Both the position numbers and the translations under genes were made by a program. Source: an uncultured Bacteroidia bacterium (GTDB lineage Bacteria; Bacteroidota; Bacteroidia; Bacteroidales; F082). From it: 64,000 nt of DNA. Below are positions 54,984 through 64,000 of this stretch, in pieces. The notes under the pieces are model-generated. The model did no database searches. It was given only the letters and a program-made list of their open reading frames with translations, and was not told where the DNA came from. The stretch lies in NCBI GenBank assembly GCA_902802535.1, contig CADCML010000001.1, positions 62,001 to 126,000 on the forward strand, given 5' to 3'. Each line of letters begins with the position of its first letter. The first letter of the stretch is position 1.

Positions 54984-55987
54984 AAAAACTCCTCATCATA
55001 CGGTTCTCGGCCTTGGGCGACATTGCCATGACGGTGCCTGTCGTTCATGATTTGGCCGTGCAATACCCTGATTTGGAGATCACTATGTTGAGCCGACCAA
55101 TGGCCGAACCTTTGTTTGAGCAATTACCAAAAAATGTACATTTCCTCGCCGCCGACCTGAAAGGACGGCACAAAGGCATGTTGGGCTTAGAACGTTTGCG
55201 GAAAGATTACCACCTTGAGGATTTTGACTATATTGCTGATTTCCATAATGTTATACGCACTATATGTCTGAGATTGGACAACCAATTGCGAGGGCAACAC
55301 GTTGCAGTCATCGACAAGGGACGCAAAGGCAAAAGAGCCTTAACACGGCAAAAAAACAAGGTTTTTGTCCAACAAGCCAACTCGTTTGAGCGTTATGCCA
55401 AAGTGCTGGAGCAGTTGGGTTTCCCTATCAAACCGCAATTTGTAAAACTGGATTATTCTACTTTTTGCGGGACGCAAAAATCGACTAATGAAACGTGGAT
55501 TGGCATTGCGCCTTTTGCCAAACATCCCGCCAAGGTTTATCCTTTTGAGAAGATGGAGGAAGTCATCAAGGCTTTGAGCGAGAGGGAAAACACAACCGTT
55601 TTCCTTTTCGGAGGAGGTAACGAAGAAAAACGGCAAATCGCGGAACTCTGCGGCAAATATCCAAATGTGAAAACCGCACAAAGTCAGCAAGGTTTGAAAG
55701 GCGAACTCGCCCTGATGGGCCAGTTGGATGTGATGCTCTCGATGGACTCCGCTAACATGCACTTGGCGTCCTTGGTCGGGACGAGGGTCGTTTCCATTTG
55801 GGGCGGCACACATCCTTACGCGGGTTTCTTGGGCTGGAACCAAAAAGCAGAGGATTGCATCCAATCGGATTTGCCCTGCCGACCTTGCTCCGTTTATGGC
55901 AACAAGCCCTGTTTCAGAGGCGATTATGCTTGCTTGAACGGCATCACACCAAGCCAAATCATCGAAAAATTGGTCGGCCATGAGTGA
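54980..55987 (+). CDS. Family 9 glycosyltransferase (heptosyltransferase-like)
   Basis: 335 aa. MKKLLIIRFSALGDIAMTVPVV is the standard GT9 start; the C-terminal donor domain has VFLFGGGNEEKRQIAELC, SMDSANMHLASLVGTRVVSIWGGTHP and the cysteine-bearing LPCRPCSVYGNKPC. It should transfer a sugar to the LPS core or a related envelope glycan. Overlaps both DUF4254 and ubiE. Confidence 0.92.
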   Translation: MKKLLIIRFSALGDIAMTVPVVHDLAVQYPDLEITMLSRPMAEPLFEQLPKNVHFLAADLKGRHKGMLGLERLRKDYHLEDFDYIADFHNVIRTICLRLDNQLRGQHVAVIDKGRKGKRALTRQKNKVFVQQANSFERYAKVLEQLGFPIKPQFVKLDYSTFCGTQKSTNETWIGIAPFAKHPAKVYPFEKMEEVIKALSERENTTVFLFGGGNEEKRQIAELCGKYPNVKTAQSQQGLKGELALMGQLDVMLSMDSANMHLASLVGTRVVSIWGGTHPYAGFLGWNQKAEDCIQSDLPCRPCSVYGNKPCFRGDYACLNGITPSQIIEKLVGHE

Positions 55988-56678
55988 TTCCCCCATCGCC
56001 GCCATGTTCGACCGCATCTCGCCAAGTTACGACCGACTCAACCATCTACTCTCTTATAATATAGATAAGGTGTGGCGACGGAAGACCGCGAAAATTGTGG
56101 CCTGCTATTCTCCTAAGACCATCCTTGACCTCGCCACCGGCACGGCGGACTTGGCCATCCAATTGGCGAAACGCAACCCACAAGCACACATCATCGGGAC
56201 GGACATTTCAGAAAAGATGCTGGAGATTGGCCAAGCCAAAATCGCGAAAGAAAAGCTTGAAAACCAAATCGAACTGCGCTTGGGCGACGCTACCGCACTG
56301 CCTTTCGAGGACAACAGTTTCGATACCGTCACGGTGGCCTTCGGAGTGAGGAATTTCGAGAACATGAAGCAAGGCCTTTCTGAAATCCACCGTGTGCTGA
56401 AACCCAATGGACAGGCCTTCATTCTGGAGTTTTCGATGCCGGAAAAGTTCCCTATCAAGCAAGTTTACCGATTGTATTTCAAGCATATACTGCCAAAAAT
56501 CGGGAAATGGGTCTCGAAAGACGCGAGTGCCTACACCTACCTGCCTGAATCGGTGGAACGGTTTCCCAAGCCCTTGGAATTCCTTCGCTTGCTCTCCTCT
56601 GCCGGCTTGACAGAAAGCACCATACGGCACTTTGGCCACAGCATCGCCACGCTTTATTCAGTGACAAAAAGCAAATGA
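55980..56678 (+). CDS. ubiE: Demethylmenaquinone methyltransferase UbiE/MenG
   Basis: 232 aa. The motif I region TILDLATGTADLAIQLA with GTDISEKMLEIG, then LGDATALPFEDNSFDTVTVAFGVRNFENM, is specific for UbiE/MenG. It methylates demethylmenaquinone with S-adenosylmethionine. Its ATG overlaps the preceding glycosyltransferase stop by 8 bp. The neighbouring porT order is conserved in Bacteroidota. Confidence 0.95.
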   Translation: MSDSPIAAMFDRISPSYDRLNHLLSYNIDKVWRRKTAKIVACYSPKTILDLATGTADLAIQLAKRNPQAHIIGTDISEKMLEIGQAKIAKEKLENQIELRLGDATALPFEDNSFDTVTVAFGVRNFENMKQGLSEIHRVLKPNGQAFILEFSMPEKFPIKQVYRLYFKHILPKIGKWVSKDASAYTYLPESVERFPKPLEFLRLLSSAGLTESTIRHFGHSIATLYSVTKSK

Positions 56679-56692
56679 ATCGTTTTTTTCCC

Positions 56693-56700
56693 TACTTTTG
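56693..56700 (+). promoter_or_regulatory. Probable promoter of porT (-7 box TACTTTTG)
   Basis: TACTTTTG begins 55 bases upstream of the porT ATG, in the 69-bp gap after ubiE. Confidence 0.55.
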
Positions 56701-56747
56701 CACCTGCTAATTGAACCTGCGTACAATAAAAACCCAACCCTTACGTT

Positions 56748-57575
56748 ATGGTCAATAATCAACACCGCAAAGCATTGAAAAAAACATTGAAATATTCTGC
56801 CATTGTGCTGTTTCTGATGGTCTTAGCTCTTCCTGCACAAGCCCAAAGGCGCGTCGTCCACTACCTGCCCAACTATGAGAACGAACCCTACCATTTCGGA
56901 TTCTTGCTGGCATACAACCAGATGAGCTATACCGTCAAAACCATTACGAACTACCAGAACATTCCACAACCCGGCAACTCGTGGCCCAATGGAACCTACA
57001 GCCCCGACAACACCCGATACATGTATGTATACAACATTGAAACCGAGCAAACGCCCGGCTTCACCGTGGGCATCATCGGCAGCAAGCGGTTGGGGCGTTA
57101 TTTCGACCTGCGTTTCATCCCTTCGTTGAGTTTCAGTGAACGACGGATGAACTACTCCCTCATCCTTGAAAACCTTGACGGCAGCACAGAACCGAAAACC
57201 TTCAAGAAGTCCATCGGCACCACCTTCGTTGAATTTCCGCTCCACATCAAATACCGCTCGAAACGCTACAATAATATTGGAGCTTACGTTTTTGGCGGCG
57301 TCAGCCCGAAACTTGACTTGGCCTCACAAAAAGACAACAAAGAAACTGGCCCCGATGGGCAAGAGTTCATCAACAACCTCGTCACCAAGCGCTTCGACTT
57401 TGCCGGAGAATTAGGAGTCGGCTTCGACATCTATAATCAATGGTTCAAGATGGGCATCGAGGTCAAAATGAGCTACGGCATCCTCGACATTGTGAAGAAC
57501 GAGGCCTTCATTTACACTGCTCCTATCGACAAATTGCGCAACAAATTGTTCCAAGTCTCGTTTTTATTCGAATAA
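56748..57575 (+). CDS. porT: PorT, type IX secretion outer-membrane protein
   Basis: 275 aa. A hydrophobic signal segment (YSAIVLFLMVLALPAQAQ) ends near residue 33, then outer-membrane beta-strand patterns (PYHFGFLLAYNQMSY, RYFDLRFIPSLSFSERRMNYSL, GTTFVEFPLHIKYRSKR). The final strand ends LFQVSFLFE, with a C-terminal aromatic residue region as expected of barrels. PorT is required for type IX secretion, and its place behind ubiE is conserved. Sequence evidence alone could also fit a generic porin-like protein. Confidence 0.88.
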   Translation: MVNNQHRKALKKTLKYSAIVLFLMVLALPAQAQRRVVHYLPNYENEPYHFGFLLAYNQMSYTVKTITNYQNIPQPGNSWPNGTYSPDNTRYMYVYNIETEQTPGFTVGIIGSKRLGRYFDLRFIPSLSFSERRMNYSLILENLDGSTEPKTFKKSIGTTFVEFPLHIKYRSKRYNNIGAYVFGGVSPKLDLASQKDNKETGPDGQEFINNLVTKRFDFAGELGVGFDIYNQWFKMGIEVKMSYGILDIVKNEAFIYTAPIDKLRNKLFQVSFLFE

Positions 57576-57590
57576 AACGCATTGCTAAAC

Positions 57591-57620
57591 AATTGTATAT
57601 TAACAAATTACAATTTTTTT
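57591..57620 (+). terminator. Intrinsic terminator behind porT
   Basis: AATTGTA (57591) pairs with TACAATT (57609), followed by a run of T. Stem is short and AT-rich. Confidence 0.5.
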
Positions 57621-57664
57621 GATAATTTTATCACCGAAAGCGTTGCAGGTATCGAAATTTTGTC

Positions 57665-57672
57665 TACTTTTG
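57665..57672 (+). promoter_or_regulatory. Promoter of tRNA-Glu (-7 box TACTTTTG, -33 TTG)
   Basis: TACTTTTG lies 23 bases upstream of the tRNA; TTG at 57643-57645 sits 19 bases before it, the Bacteroidota spacing. Confidence 0.6.
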
Positions 57673-57695
57673 CAGCGTCAAAAACGACACGAAGT

Positions 57696-57769
57696 GGTCT
57701 CTTCGTCTAGTCTGGTCAGGACGTCAGGTTTTCATCCTGGTAACTCGGGTTCAAATCCCGGAGAGACTA
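57696..57769 (+). tRNA. tRNA-Glu (anticodon TTC)
   Basis: A complete cloverleaf: acceptor arms GGTCTCT and AGAGACT, anticodon stem TCAGG/CCTGG around loop TTTTCAT, and T-arm CGGGTTCAAATCCCG. The loop places TTC at 34-36. The unpaired discriminator is A. A strong terminator follows directly. Confidence 0.96.
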
Positions 57770-57770
57770 C

Positions 57771-57807
57771 AAAACCCTAACTGATTATCAATTGGTTAGG
57801 GTTTTTT
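57771..57807 (+). terminator. Intrinsic terminator behind tRNA-Glu
   Basis: AAAACCCTAAC pairs with GTTAGGGTTTT across a 13-base loop, followed by further T; a perfect 11-bp stem. Confidence 0.85.
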
Positions 57808-57853
57808 CTTTGCCTTTTGCATCCCTTCTCGCTTTTTCATTCAAATTTTTTCG

Positions 57854-57861
57854 TACTTTTG
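57854..57861 (+). promoter_or_regulatory. Probable promoter of guaB (-7 box TACTTTTG)
   Basis: TACTTTTG lies 23 bases upstream of the guaB ATG, just after the tRNA terminator, so guaB is transcribed separately. Confidence 0.6.
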
Positions 57862-57869
57862 CGGATTAA

Positions 57870-59357
<1,488 letters not shown>

Positions 59358-59358
59358 C

Positions 59359-59766
59359 ATGAAAGCATCAATTACTTTTCCCGAACTACAGTCGATACTG
59401 CAAGAAAAGACTAACCAACAGATTTCATTTTCTACCGTGGATTCAAAGACCGTCCGCGTGACCTATCCGCTTAATTTGGGTTTCGTCAAGAAGGACATCT
59501 CAGCCAACCTCACCATTATCGAATTGATTGGCAGCGACTTATTGGTAAGTATTGATGCAGGCTTCGGCACCGACACCATGCTCAACACTGTACTCGGACT
59601 GCTGAAAAACAAGATTCCCGAGGGCTTGATTGAGAAGCGTCCCGACAAGCGATTGATGCTCCATCTCGGCCAAATCGAGCAGGTGAAGACTGTTTTTGAG
59701 GCCATCCAAGTCAACGACATCAGCGTATTGGCCAACGGATTGGAAGTGGACGGCGGATTGAAATAA
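59359..59766 (+). CDS. Small conserved-looking protein of unknown function
   Basis: 135 aa, ATG 1 bp after guaB. A start with an ITFPELQSILQEKTNQQISF helix precedes alternating strands (VRVTYPL, ANLTIIELIGSDLLVSIDA), and a GIDLMLHL-like region (RLMLHLGQIEQVKTVFEAIQV) follows. It has no signal peptide or membrane segment. I do not recognise the family. Its codon use and spacing make it a real gene, probably co-transcribed with guaB. Confidence 0.7.
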   Translation: MKASITFPELQSILQEKTNQQISFSTVDSKTVRVTYPLNLGFVKKDISANLTIIELIGSDLLVSIDAGFGTDTMLNTVLGLLKNKIPEGLIEKRPDKRLMLHLGQIEQVKTVFEAIQVNDISVLANGLEVDGGLK

Positions 59767-59817
59767 AATCCACCGTTTTGCGTTATAGGAATAATGAACA
59801 AACAACTAATATCAAGA

Positions 59818-61839
59818 ATGAAAAACCGTAACTTTTTGAAAACGTTTGTGTTGGCATCAATTCTGATGCCGACTATTTTTGCCAATGCCCAGTCGAAACT
59901 CGACAAACAGGTGTTGATGACCATTGGCGACCAAGACGTTACCGTAAAGGAATTCACCGATGTGTACTACAAAAACAACCTGAAAAGCGATGTCATCGAG
60001 AAGAAATCCGTGGACGACTACCTTGAGCTCTTCACGACTTTCCGCATGAAGGTAATGGAGGCCGAACGCCTGCAATTGGACACCAGCGCCAAGTTCAAGC
60101 AAGAGCTGGCCGGCTACCGCAAGCAATTGGCCAAGCCTTTCATGAGCAGCGACGACATCACCGACGAGCTGATTGAAGAAGCCTACCAGCGCAAGCTGAA
60201 GGACATTCGCGCCTCGCACATCCTCATCCGCTGCGACAAGAACGCCTTGCCATCCGACACCTTGAAGGCCTATAACAAAGCCATGGACATCCGCAAGAAA
60301 GCCTTGGCCAAGGGTGCCGACTTTGCCGCACTTGCCGACCAATATTCCGATGACCCGTCGGCCAAAGGCATGAAAGCCACTGCCGACAATCCGGCACGTC
60401 CAGGCAACCACGGCGACCTCGGTTATTTTACTGTCTTCGACATGGTGTATCCCTTCGAAACGGGTGCCTACAACACCAAACCAGGCGAAATCTCCATGCC
60501 CGTGCGCAGCGATTTCGGCTACCATATTATTAAGGTGCAAAGCGTGACCGATGCCATGGGCTCCATCCAAGCCGCCCACATCTTCCTGCAATTGCCCTTC
60601 GATGCTCCCGAAGAGGAGGTGGCCGCCATGAGACAGAAAGCTGAGAACATCTACAAAGAGCTGATGGAAAAAGACGGCAAAAACTGGGTCGACAAGGTGA
60701 GACAATACACTGATGACAAAGGCACCATCGCCCGCGACGGCGCACTGAGTCCCTTCACCGTCAGCCGTATCGTTCCTGAGTTTATCGAAGTCTGCAAATC
60801 GTTGGAAATCGGTCAGATAGCAAAGCCTATCCGTACCAATTACGGTTTCCACATCATCAAACTATTGGGCAAATCGGGCGTAGGCACATTCGAAAAAGAA
60901 CAGAAAGGCATCTCCGAACGCATCGAGAAGGACATGCGCTCCAAGAAATCGGAAGAGCTGGTGCTCAAGCAGGTGAAGAGCGACTACAAGTTCAAGCAGA
61001 ACGACAAGAACCTGGAAACTTTCATGGCCACCGTTGACAGCAGCATCCTGCGCAAGGCCTACGAACCTGCCGACAACGTCGACATGAATGCCACTTTGTT
61101 CACCTTGGAAGGTAACCCGACCAAGGTGAGTGACTTCGTCAATTATATCCAGAATAACATGACTATGCAGAAGTTTGCTTCGCCCGCCACTTACGCCTAC
61201 CAACTGTACGAAAGCTTCTCCAACGGTGTCGTCATGGGGTACGCCGACGCCCATCTTGAAGAGAAATATCCCGAGTTCAAGGAATTGGTGCAAGAATACA
61301 AGGACGGCATCCTGCTGTTTGACCTGATGGACCAGGAAGTGTGGAGCAAGGCCGTGAAAGACACAGTCGGTTTGGAAGAGTTCCACCAGCGCAACGCCGA
61401 CAAATACATGTGGGACGACCGCGCCTATGCCTACATCATCACGATAACGCGCCCTGAATCGCTGCCCAAGGTGAAAGCCCTTTTGGACAGTGGCATCGAG
61501 CTCGACAGCCTGAGAAGCACCATACAGCGCGACTCCATCCCCGCCGTATTCGTGCGCAAAGGCTACTACCAAAAAGGCGACAACACATTTGTTGACCAAA
61601 CCGAATGGAAGGTCGGCGTGAGAAACGAAATCCCCTCCACCGTCGACCAATCGACCACCATCGTCTGCATCAAGGAGTTGCGCAAGCCTGAACAAAAGAC
61701 ACTTAAGGAAGCCCGTGGCCTTGTCACCTCCGACTATCAGGTGGAGCTGGAACAGAAATGGGTGCAAGAGCTGAAAGAGCGTTATCCCGTGAAAATCAAC
61801 GAGAATGTTCTGGAACAAGTCAGGCAAATGTATCAATGA
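59818..61839 (+). CDS. Periplasmic peptidylprolyl isomerase, two PpiC domains
   Basis: 673 aa from MKNRNFLKTFVLASILMP (an upstream ATG at 59794 adds 8 residues). Signal peptide to about NAQ (25), then a SurA_N-like helical region. First rotamase domain about 130-240 (IRASHILIRCDK, YSDDPSAKGM, GDLGYFTVFDMVYPFE) and second about 250-350 (IQAAHIFLQLPFDAP, ARDGALSPF, NYGFHIIKLL). A third, poorly matching region follows to the C-terminus. Likely an outer-membrane-protein chaperone in the periplasm. Its stop overlaps the next start. Confidence 0.88.
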   Translation: MKNRNFLKTFVLASILMPTIFANAQSKLDKQVLMTIGDQDVTVKEFTDVYYKNNLKSDVIEKKSVDDYLELFTTFRMKVMEAERLQLDTSAKFKQELAGYRKQLAKPFMSSDDITDELIEEAYQRKLKDIRASHILIRCDKNALPSDTLKAYNKAMDIRKKALAKGADFAALADQYSDDPSAKGMKATADNPARPGNHGDLGYFTVFDMVYPFETGAYNTKPGEISMPVRSDFGYHIIKVQSVTDAMGSIQAAHIFLQLPFDAPEEEVAAMRQKAENIYKELMEKDGKNWVDKVRQYTDDKGTIARDGALSPFTVSRIVPEFIEVCKSLEIGQIAKPIRTNYGFHIIKLLGKSGVGTFEKEQKGISERIEKDMRSKKSEELVLKQVKSDYKFKQNDKNLETFMATVDSSILRKAYEPADNVDMNATLFTLEGNPTKVSDFVNYIQNNMTMQKFASPATYAYQLYESFSNGVVMGYADAHLEEKYPEFKELVQEYKDGILLFDLMDQEVWSKAVKDTVGLEEFHQRNADKYMWDDRAYAYIITITRPESLPKVKALLDSGIELDSLRSTIQRDSIPAVFVRKGYYQKGDNTFVDQTEWKVGVRNEIPSTVDQSTTIVCIKELRKPEQKTLKEARGLVTSDYQVELEQKWVQELKERYPVKINENVLEQVRQMYQ

Positions 61840-62717
61840 GTAAGTTCGGCGTATTCATCTGTATCATTTTCCTCTTGCTGCTTGCAGGCTGCGACTACTT
61901 CCAAAAGAGTTCAAAGGAAGTGGTATTGGCCGAGTGCTACGGCAAGTACCTTTACGAGTCGGACCTCAAAGGCATCGTGCCCGAGGGAGCTTCCATCATG
62001 GACAGCATCCAGCGTGTGAGCAACTTCATCGACTCATGGGTCAGGAGGCAAGTGCTTCTCCACCAAGCCGAAATCAACCTCGACAAGGAAGCCCTCGACC
62101 TCAACAAGCAAATGGAAGAATACCGGAATTCGTTGGTCATCTACGCCTACGAGAGCCAACTCATCAACCAGAAATTGGACACCCTCGTCAGCGAAGACGA
62201 AATCGCCGAATATTATGAGCAAAACAAGGGAGACTTTCAGCTTCGCAACACCATGGTGCGCGTGGCCTACGTCATCATCGACGAAGACAGCAAGCAAAAA
62301 GCCAACTTGAAAAAGTTGCTGAGCGACCCCGACACCTTAATGCTCCAAAACATTGACATTCAGGCAACCTACTACGCCGTCAAAAGCTATCTCGACGTGG
62401 ACCAATGGATGCGTTTGGACGAGTTGACCAGCATCGTCCCGATTCAAATCTTCAACACGGAGAGTTTCCTAAAAAAGAACAAGTTCGTCAGTTTCGACAT
62501 GAACGAATATACTTACATGGTGCGCTTTGTGGACTACCTGCTTGAAGAAAGCACCTCGCCCATGGAGATGGTGCGCGACAACATCAAGAGTGTCATCTTA
62601 GCCCGACGCAAGCAAGCCATGATCAATAAAATGCAGGAAGCACTCTACGAAAAAGCCAAAAGGGAACACGCCTTTGAGGTCTACGTGGGGTCGCCTACTT
62701 TATACAATGCTGATTAA
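61836..62717 (+). CDS. SurA-like periplasmic lipoprotein without a rotamase domain
   Basis: 293 aa from the ATG at 61836 (ATGA overlap with the previous stop). Lipobox LLAGCDYF puts the lipidated cysteine near residue 19. Then a SurA_N-type helical region (SIMDSIQRVSNFIDSWVRRQVLLHQAEINL, YRNSLVIYAYESQLINQKL) and LVSEDEIAEYYEQNKGDFQLRNTMVRVAYVII. I see no complete PpiC domain; the DFQLRNTMVRV strand could be the start of one. Probably a chaperone partner of its neighbours rather than an isomerase. Confidence 0.78.
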   Translation: MSKFGVFICIIFLLLLAGCDYFQKSSKEVVLAECYGKYLYESDLKGIVPEGASIMDSIQRVSNFIDSWVRRQVLLHQAEINLDKEALDLNKQMEEYRNSLVIYAYESQLINQKLDTLVSEDEIAEYYEQNKGDFQLRNTMVRVAYVIIDEDSKQKANLKKLLSDPDTLMLQNIDIQATYYAVKSYLDVDQWMRLDELTSIVPIQIFNTESFLKKNKFVSFDMNEYTYMVRFVDYLLEESTSPMEMVRDNIKSVILARRKQAMINKMQEALYEKAKREHAFEVYVGSPTLYNAD

Positions 62718-62729
62718 TAAAAAAACACA

Positions 62730-64000
62730 ATGAAAAGAAACTGGATTATCATAACACTCCTACTTTTGGCCTTGCCAACGATGGCACAAAACCATGAGCC
62801 ACAGGTGGTTGACAAGGTAGTGGCCGTGGTCGGAAAGAACATCATTCTGCAATCCGAAATCGAGAACCAATACATCCAATACCGACTGCAAGGCATGGCC
62901 GAAGGCACCGGAAAAGAGGTGCGCGCCCGCATCTTGGAAGACCTGCTGCTTCAGAAACTCATGCTCAACCAAGCTGAGATGGACAGCATCAGCGTTACCG
63001 ACGAGCAGGTGGAAGCCGAGCTGAACAGAAGGCTCCAATGGTTCATGAGCCGTTTCGGATCGAAGGAGAAGATGGAAGCCCAATTGGGCAAAAGCATGTC
63101 GGAAATCAAAGACGAGGTGCGTCAGGCCTCCAAAGACTATATGCTGCAAGAGCAAGTGCAGGCCAAAATCATGGAAAACGTAACGGTGACGCCGCAAGAA
63201 ATAAAAGACTTCTTCTACAACATCCCGAAAGACAGCCTGCCGACCATCAGCCCGAACTATGAAATCGTGCAAATCGTGAAGCGTCCGCCCGTCAGCATTG
63301 ACGAAAAGCTGCAAGTGAAAGAACGCCTCTACCAAATCCGTAAGCGCATCCTTGAGGGCGAAAGCAGCTTCTCCACCATGGCGGTGCTGTATTCCGAAGA
63401 CCCAGGCTCGGCGCGTCAGGGCGGCGAACTCGGTTTCACGGGCAAAGGCGAGTTTGCCACCGAATTCGAGAATGTGGCCTTCAACCTTCGCGACGGCGAA
63501 ATCTCCGATGTGGTGGAGACCCAATTCGGTTTCCATATCATCCAACTGATAGAAAAACGCGACAACATGGTCAACTGCCGCCATATCCTGCTCACCGCAA
63601 AAGTGCCTGTTGAAGCCCTTGAAAAGGCTCAAAACCAACTCGATTCGGTAGCCCAACTCATCCGCAACGGCGACATGACCTTTGAGGAAGCCTGCAAGAA
63701 ATTCAGCGACGACGACTCGAAGAACAACGGAGGTTACCTCAGCAATGCCGCCACAGGAAGCAACTGGCTCAGCCTGCAAGATTTACGGGAGCTTGAACAA
63801 AACTATCCCGAATACCAAAACCTGGCTTTTGTCATCAGCCGCCTCGAAGTCGGGCAGGTGAGCGACCCCTTGCCGATGACCACCAACGAGAGCAACGACG
63901 CATTCCGCCTCATTATGATCAAACGGAAAATCGACACCCATCAGGCCAACCTGAAAGACGACTACAACCTCATCCAAAGCTGGGCTTTAGGCCAAAAACG
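62730..64000 (+). CDS. surA: SurA-type peptidylprolyl isomerase, 3' end outside window
   Basis: At least 423 residues. Signal peptide MKRNWIIITLLLLALPTMAQ, then the SurA N-terminal domain (VVDKVVAVVGKNIILQSEIENQ). First rotamase domain about 170-275 (NYEIVQIVKRPP, YSEDPGSARQGGELGFTGKGEF, TQFGFHIIQL) and a second from about 285 (VNCRHILLTAKVPVEA, NNGGYLS). Layout and order match SurA, which escorts outer-membrane proteins to the BAM complex. It starts 12 bp after the lipoprotein gene. Confidence 0.92.
   Translation, partial: MKRNWIIITLLLLALPTMAQNHEPQVVDKVVAVVGKNIILQSEIENQYIQYRLQGMAEGTGKEVRARILEDLLLQKLMLNQAEMDSISVTDEQVEAELNRRLQWFMSRFGSKEKMEAQLGKSMSEIKDEVRQASKDYMLQEQVQAKIMENVTVTPQEIKDFFYNIPKDSLPTISPNYEIVQIVKRPPVSIDEKLQVKERLYQIRKRILEGESSFSTMAVLYSEDPGSARQGGELGFTGKGEFATEFENVAFNLRDGEISDVVETQFGFHIIQLIEKRDNMVNCRHILLTAKVPVEALEKAQNQLDSVAQLIRNGDMTFEEACKKFSDDDSKNNGGYLSNAATGSNWLSLQDLRELEQNYPEYQNLAFVISRLEVGQVSDPLPMTTNESNDAFRLIMIKRKIDTHQANLKDDYNLIQSWALGQK

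Overview
The window comes from a Bacteroidota genome, most likely order Bacteroidales. Evidence is the type IX secretion genes (porX, a DUF4835/PorD gene, porT, and a secreted peptidase with a type IX sorting tail), repeated Bacteroidota -7 boxes (TAnnTTTG) in front of many genes, menaquinone methylation by a UbiE homologue, and Bacteroidota-only families (DUF4835, DUF6913, DUF4254, DUF4422). I cannot name the genus.

Region 1 (about 1-27.2 kb, all minus strand) is a large AT-rich surface-polysaccharide locus. Reading in the direction of transcription it has a WbpD-like N-acetyltransferase and a WbpE/PorR-like aminotransferase, an undecaprenyl-phosphate sugar transferase, an ABC export permease (Wzm type), about ten intact glycosyltransferases of several families, two polysaccharide pyruvyl transferases, an F420-hydrogenase-beta-like Fe-S protein, UDP-galactopyranose mutase, the ABC export ATPase (Wzt type, with a C-terminal cargo domain), a nitroreductase, a second aminotransferase, an ATP-grasp ligase and the start of an opine-dehydrogenase-like gene. 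The locus has been shuffled. It carries an AAA-PD-(D/E)XK gene of different composition, three glycan-gene relics, and a glycosyltransferase cut by a 99-bp MITE-like element whose conceptual removal restores one reading frame.

Region 2 (27.2-47.7 kb) is mainly housekeeping: an orphan LutA-like Fe-S protein, aroA, aroB, tsaE, porX, an HD phosphohydrolase, a thioesterase, an MBL-fold hydrolase, dapA, the type IX-exported M14 peptidase, bamD-rpoZ-porD-recN, and lpxD-lpxC-lpxA. A DUF1016 nuclease gene sits as a one-gene insertion directly behind the HD gene. The insertion duplicated the last codons of that gene, giving 20-bp direct repeats at both ends.

Region 3 (47.7-53.0 kb) is a decaying defence island: a Type III restriction (Res) pseudogene, an intact Fic protein, a DUF4062 stub, scraps that include a probable Mod N-terminus, and an intact AAA_14/DUF4143 ATPase. 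Four copies of a roughly 33-bp spaced repeat lie directly upstream of that ATPase's promoter.

Region 4 (53-64 kb, plus strand) holds an aspartate-type aminotransferase, a DUF4254 gene, a family 9 glycosyltransferase, ubiE, porT, tRNA-Glu(TTC), guaB, a small unknown gene, and three consecutive periplasmic PpiC/SurA-type genes, the last cut by the window edge.

Together the genes suggest an envelope built from an ABC-exported polysaccharide and type IX secreted proteins. The WbpD/WbpE pair matters because in Porphyromonas this pathway makes the sugar that anchors type IX cargo to A-LPS.
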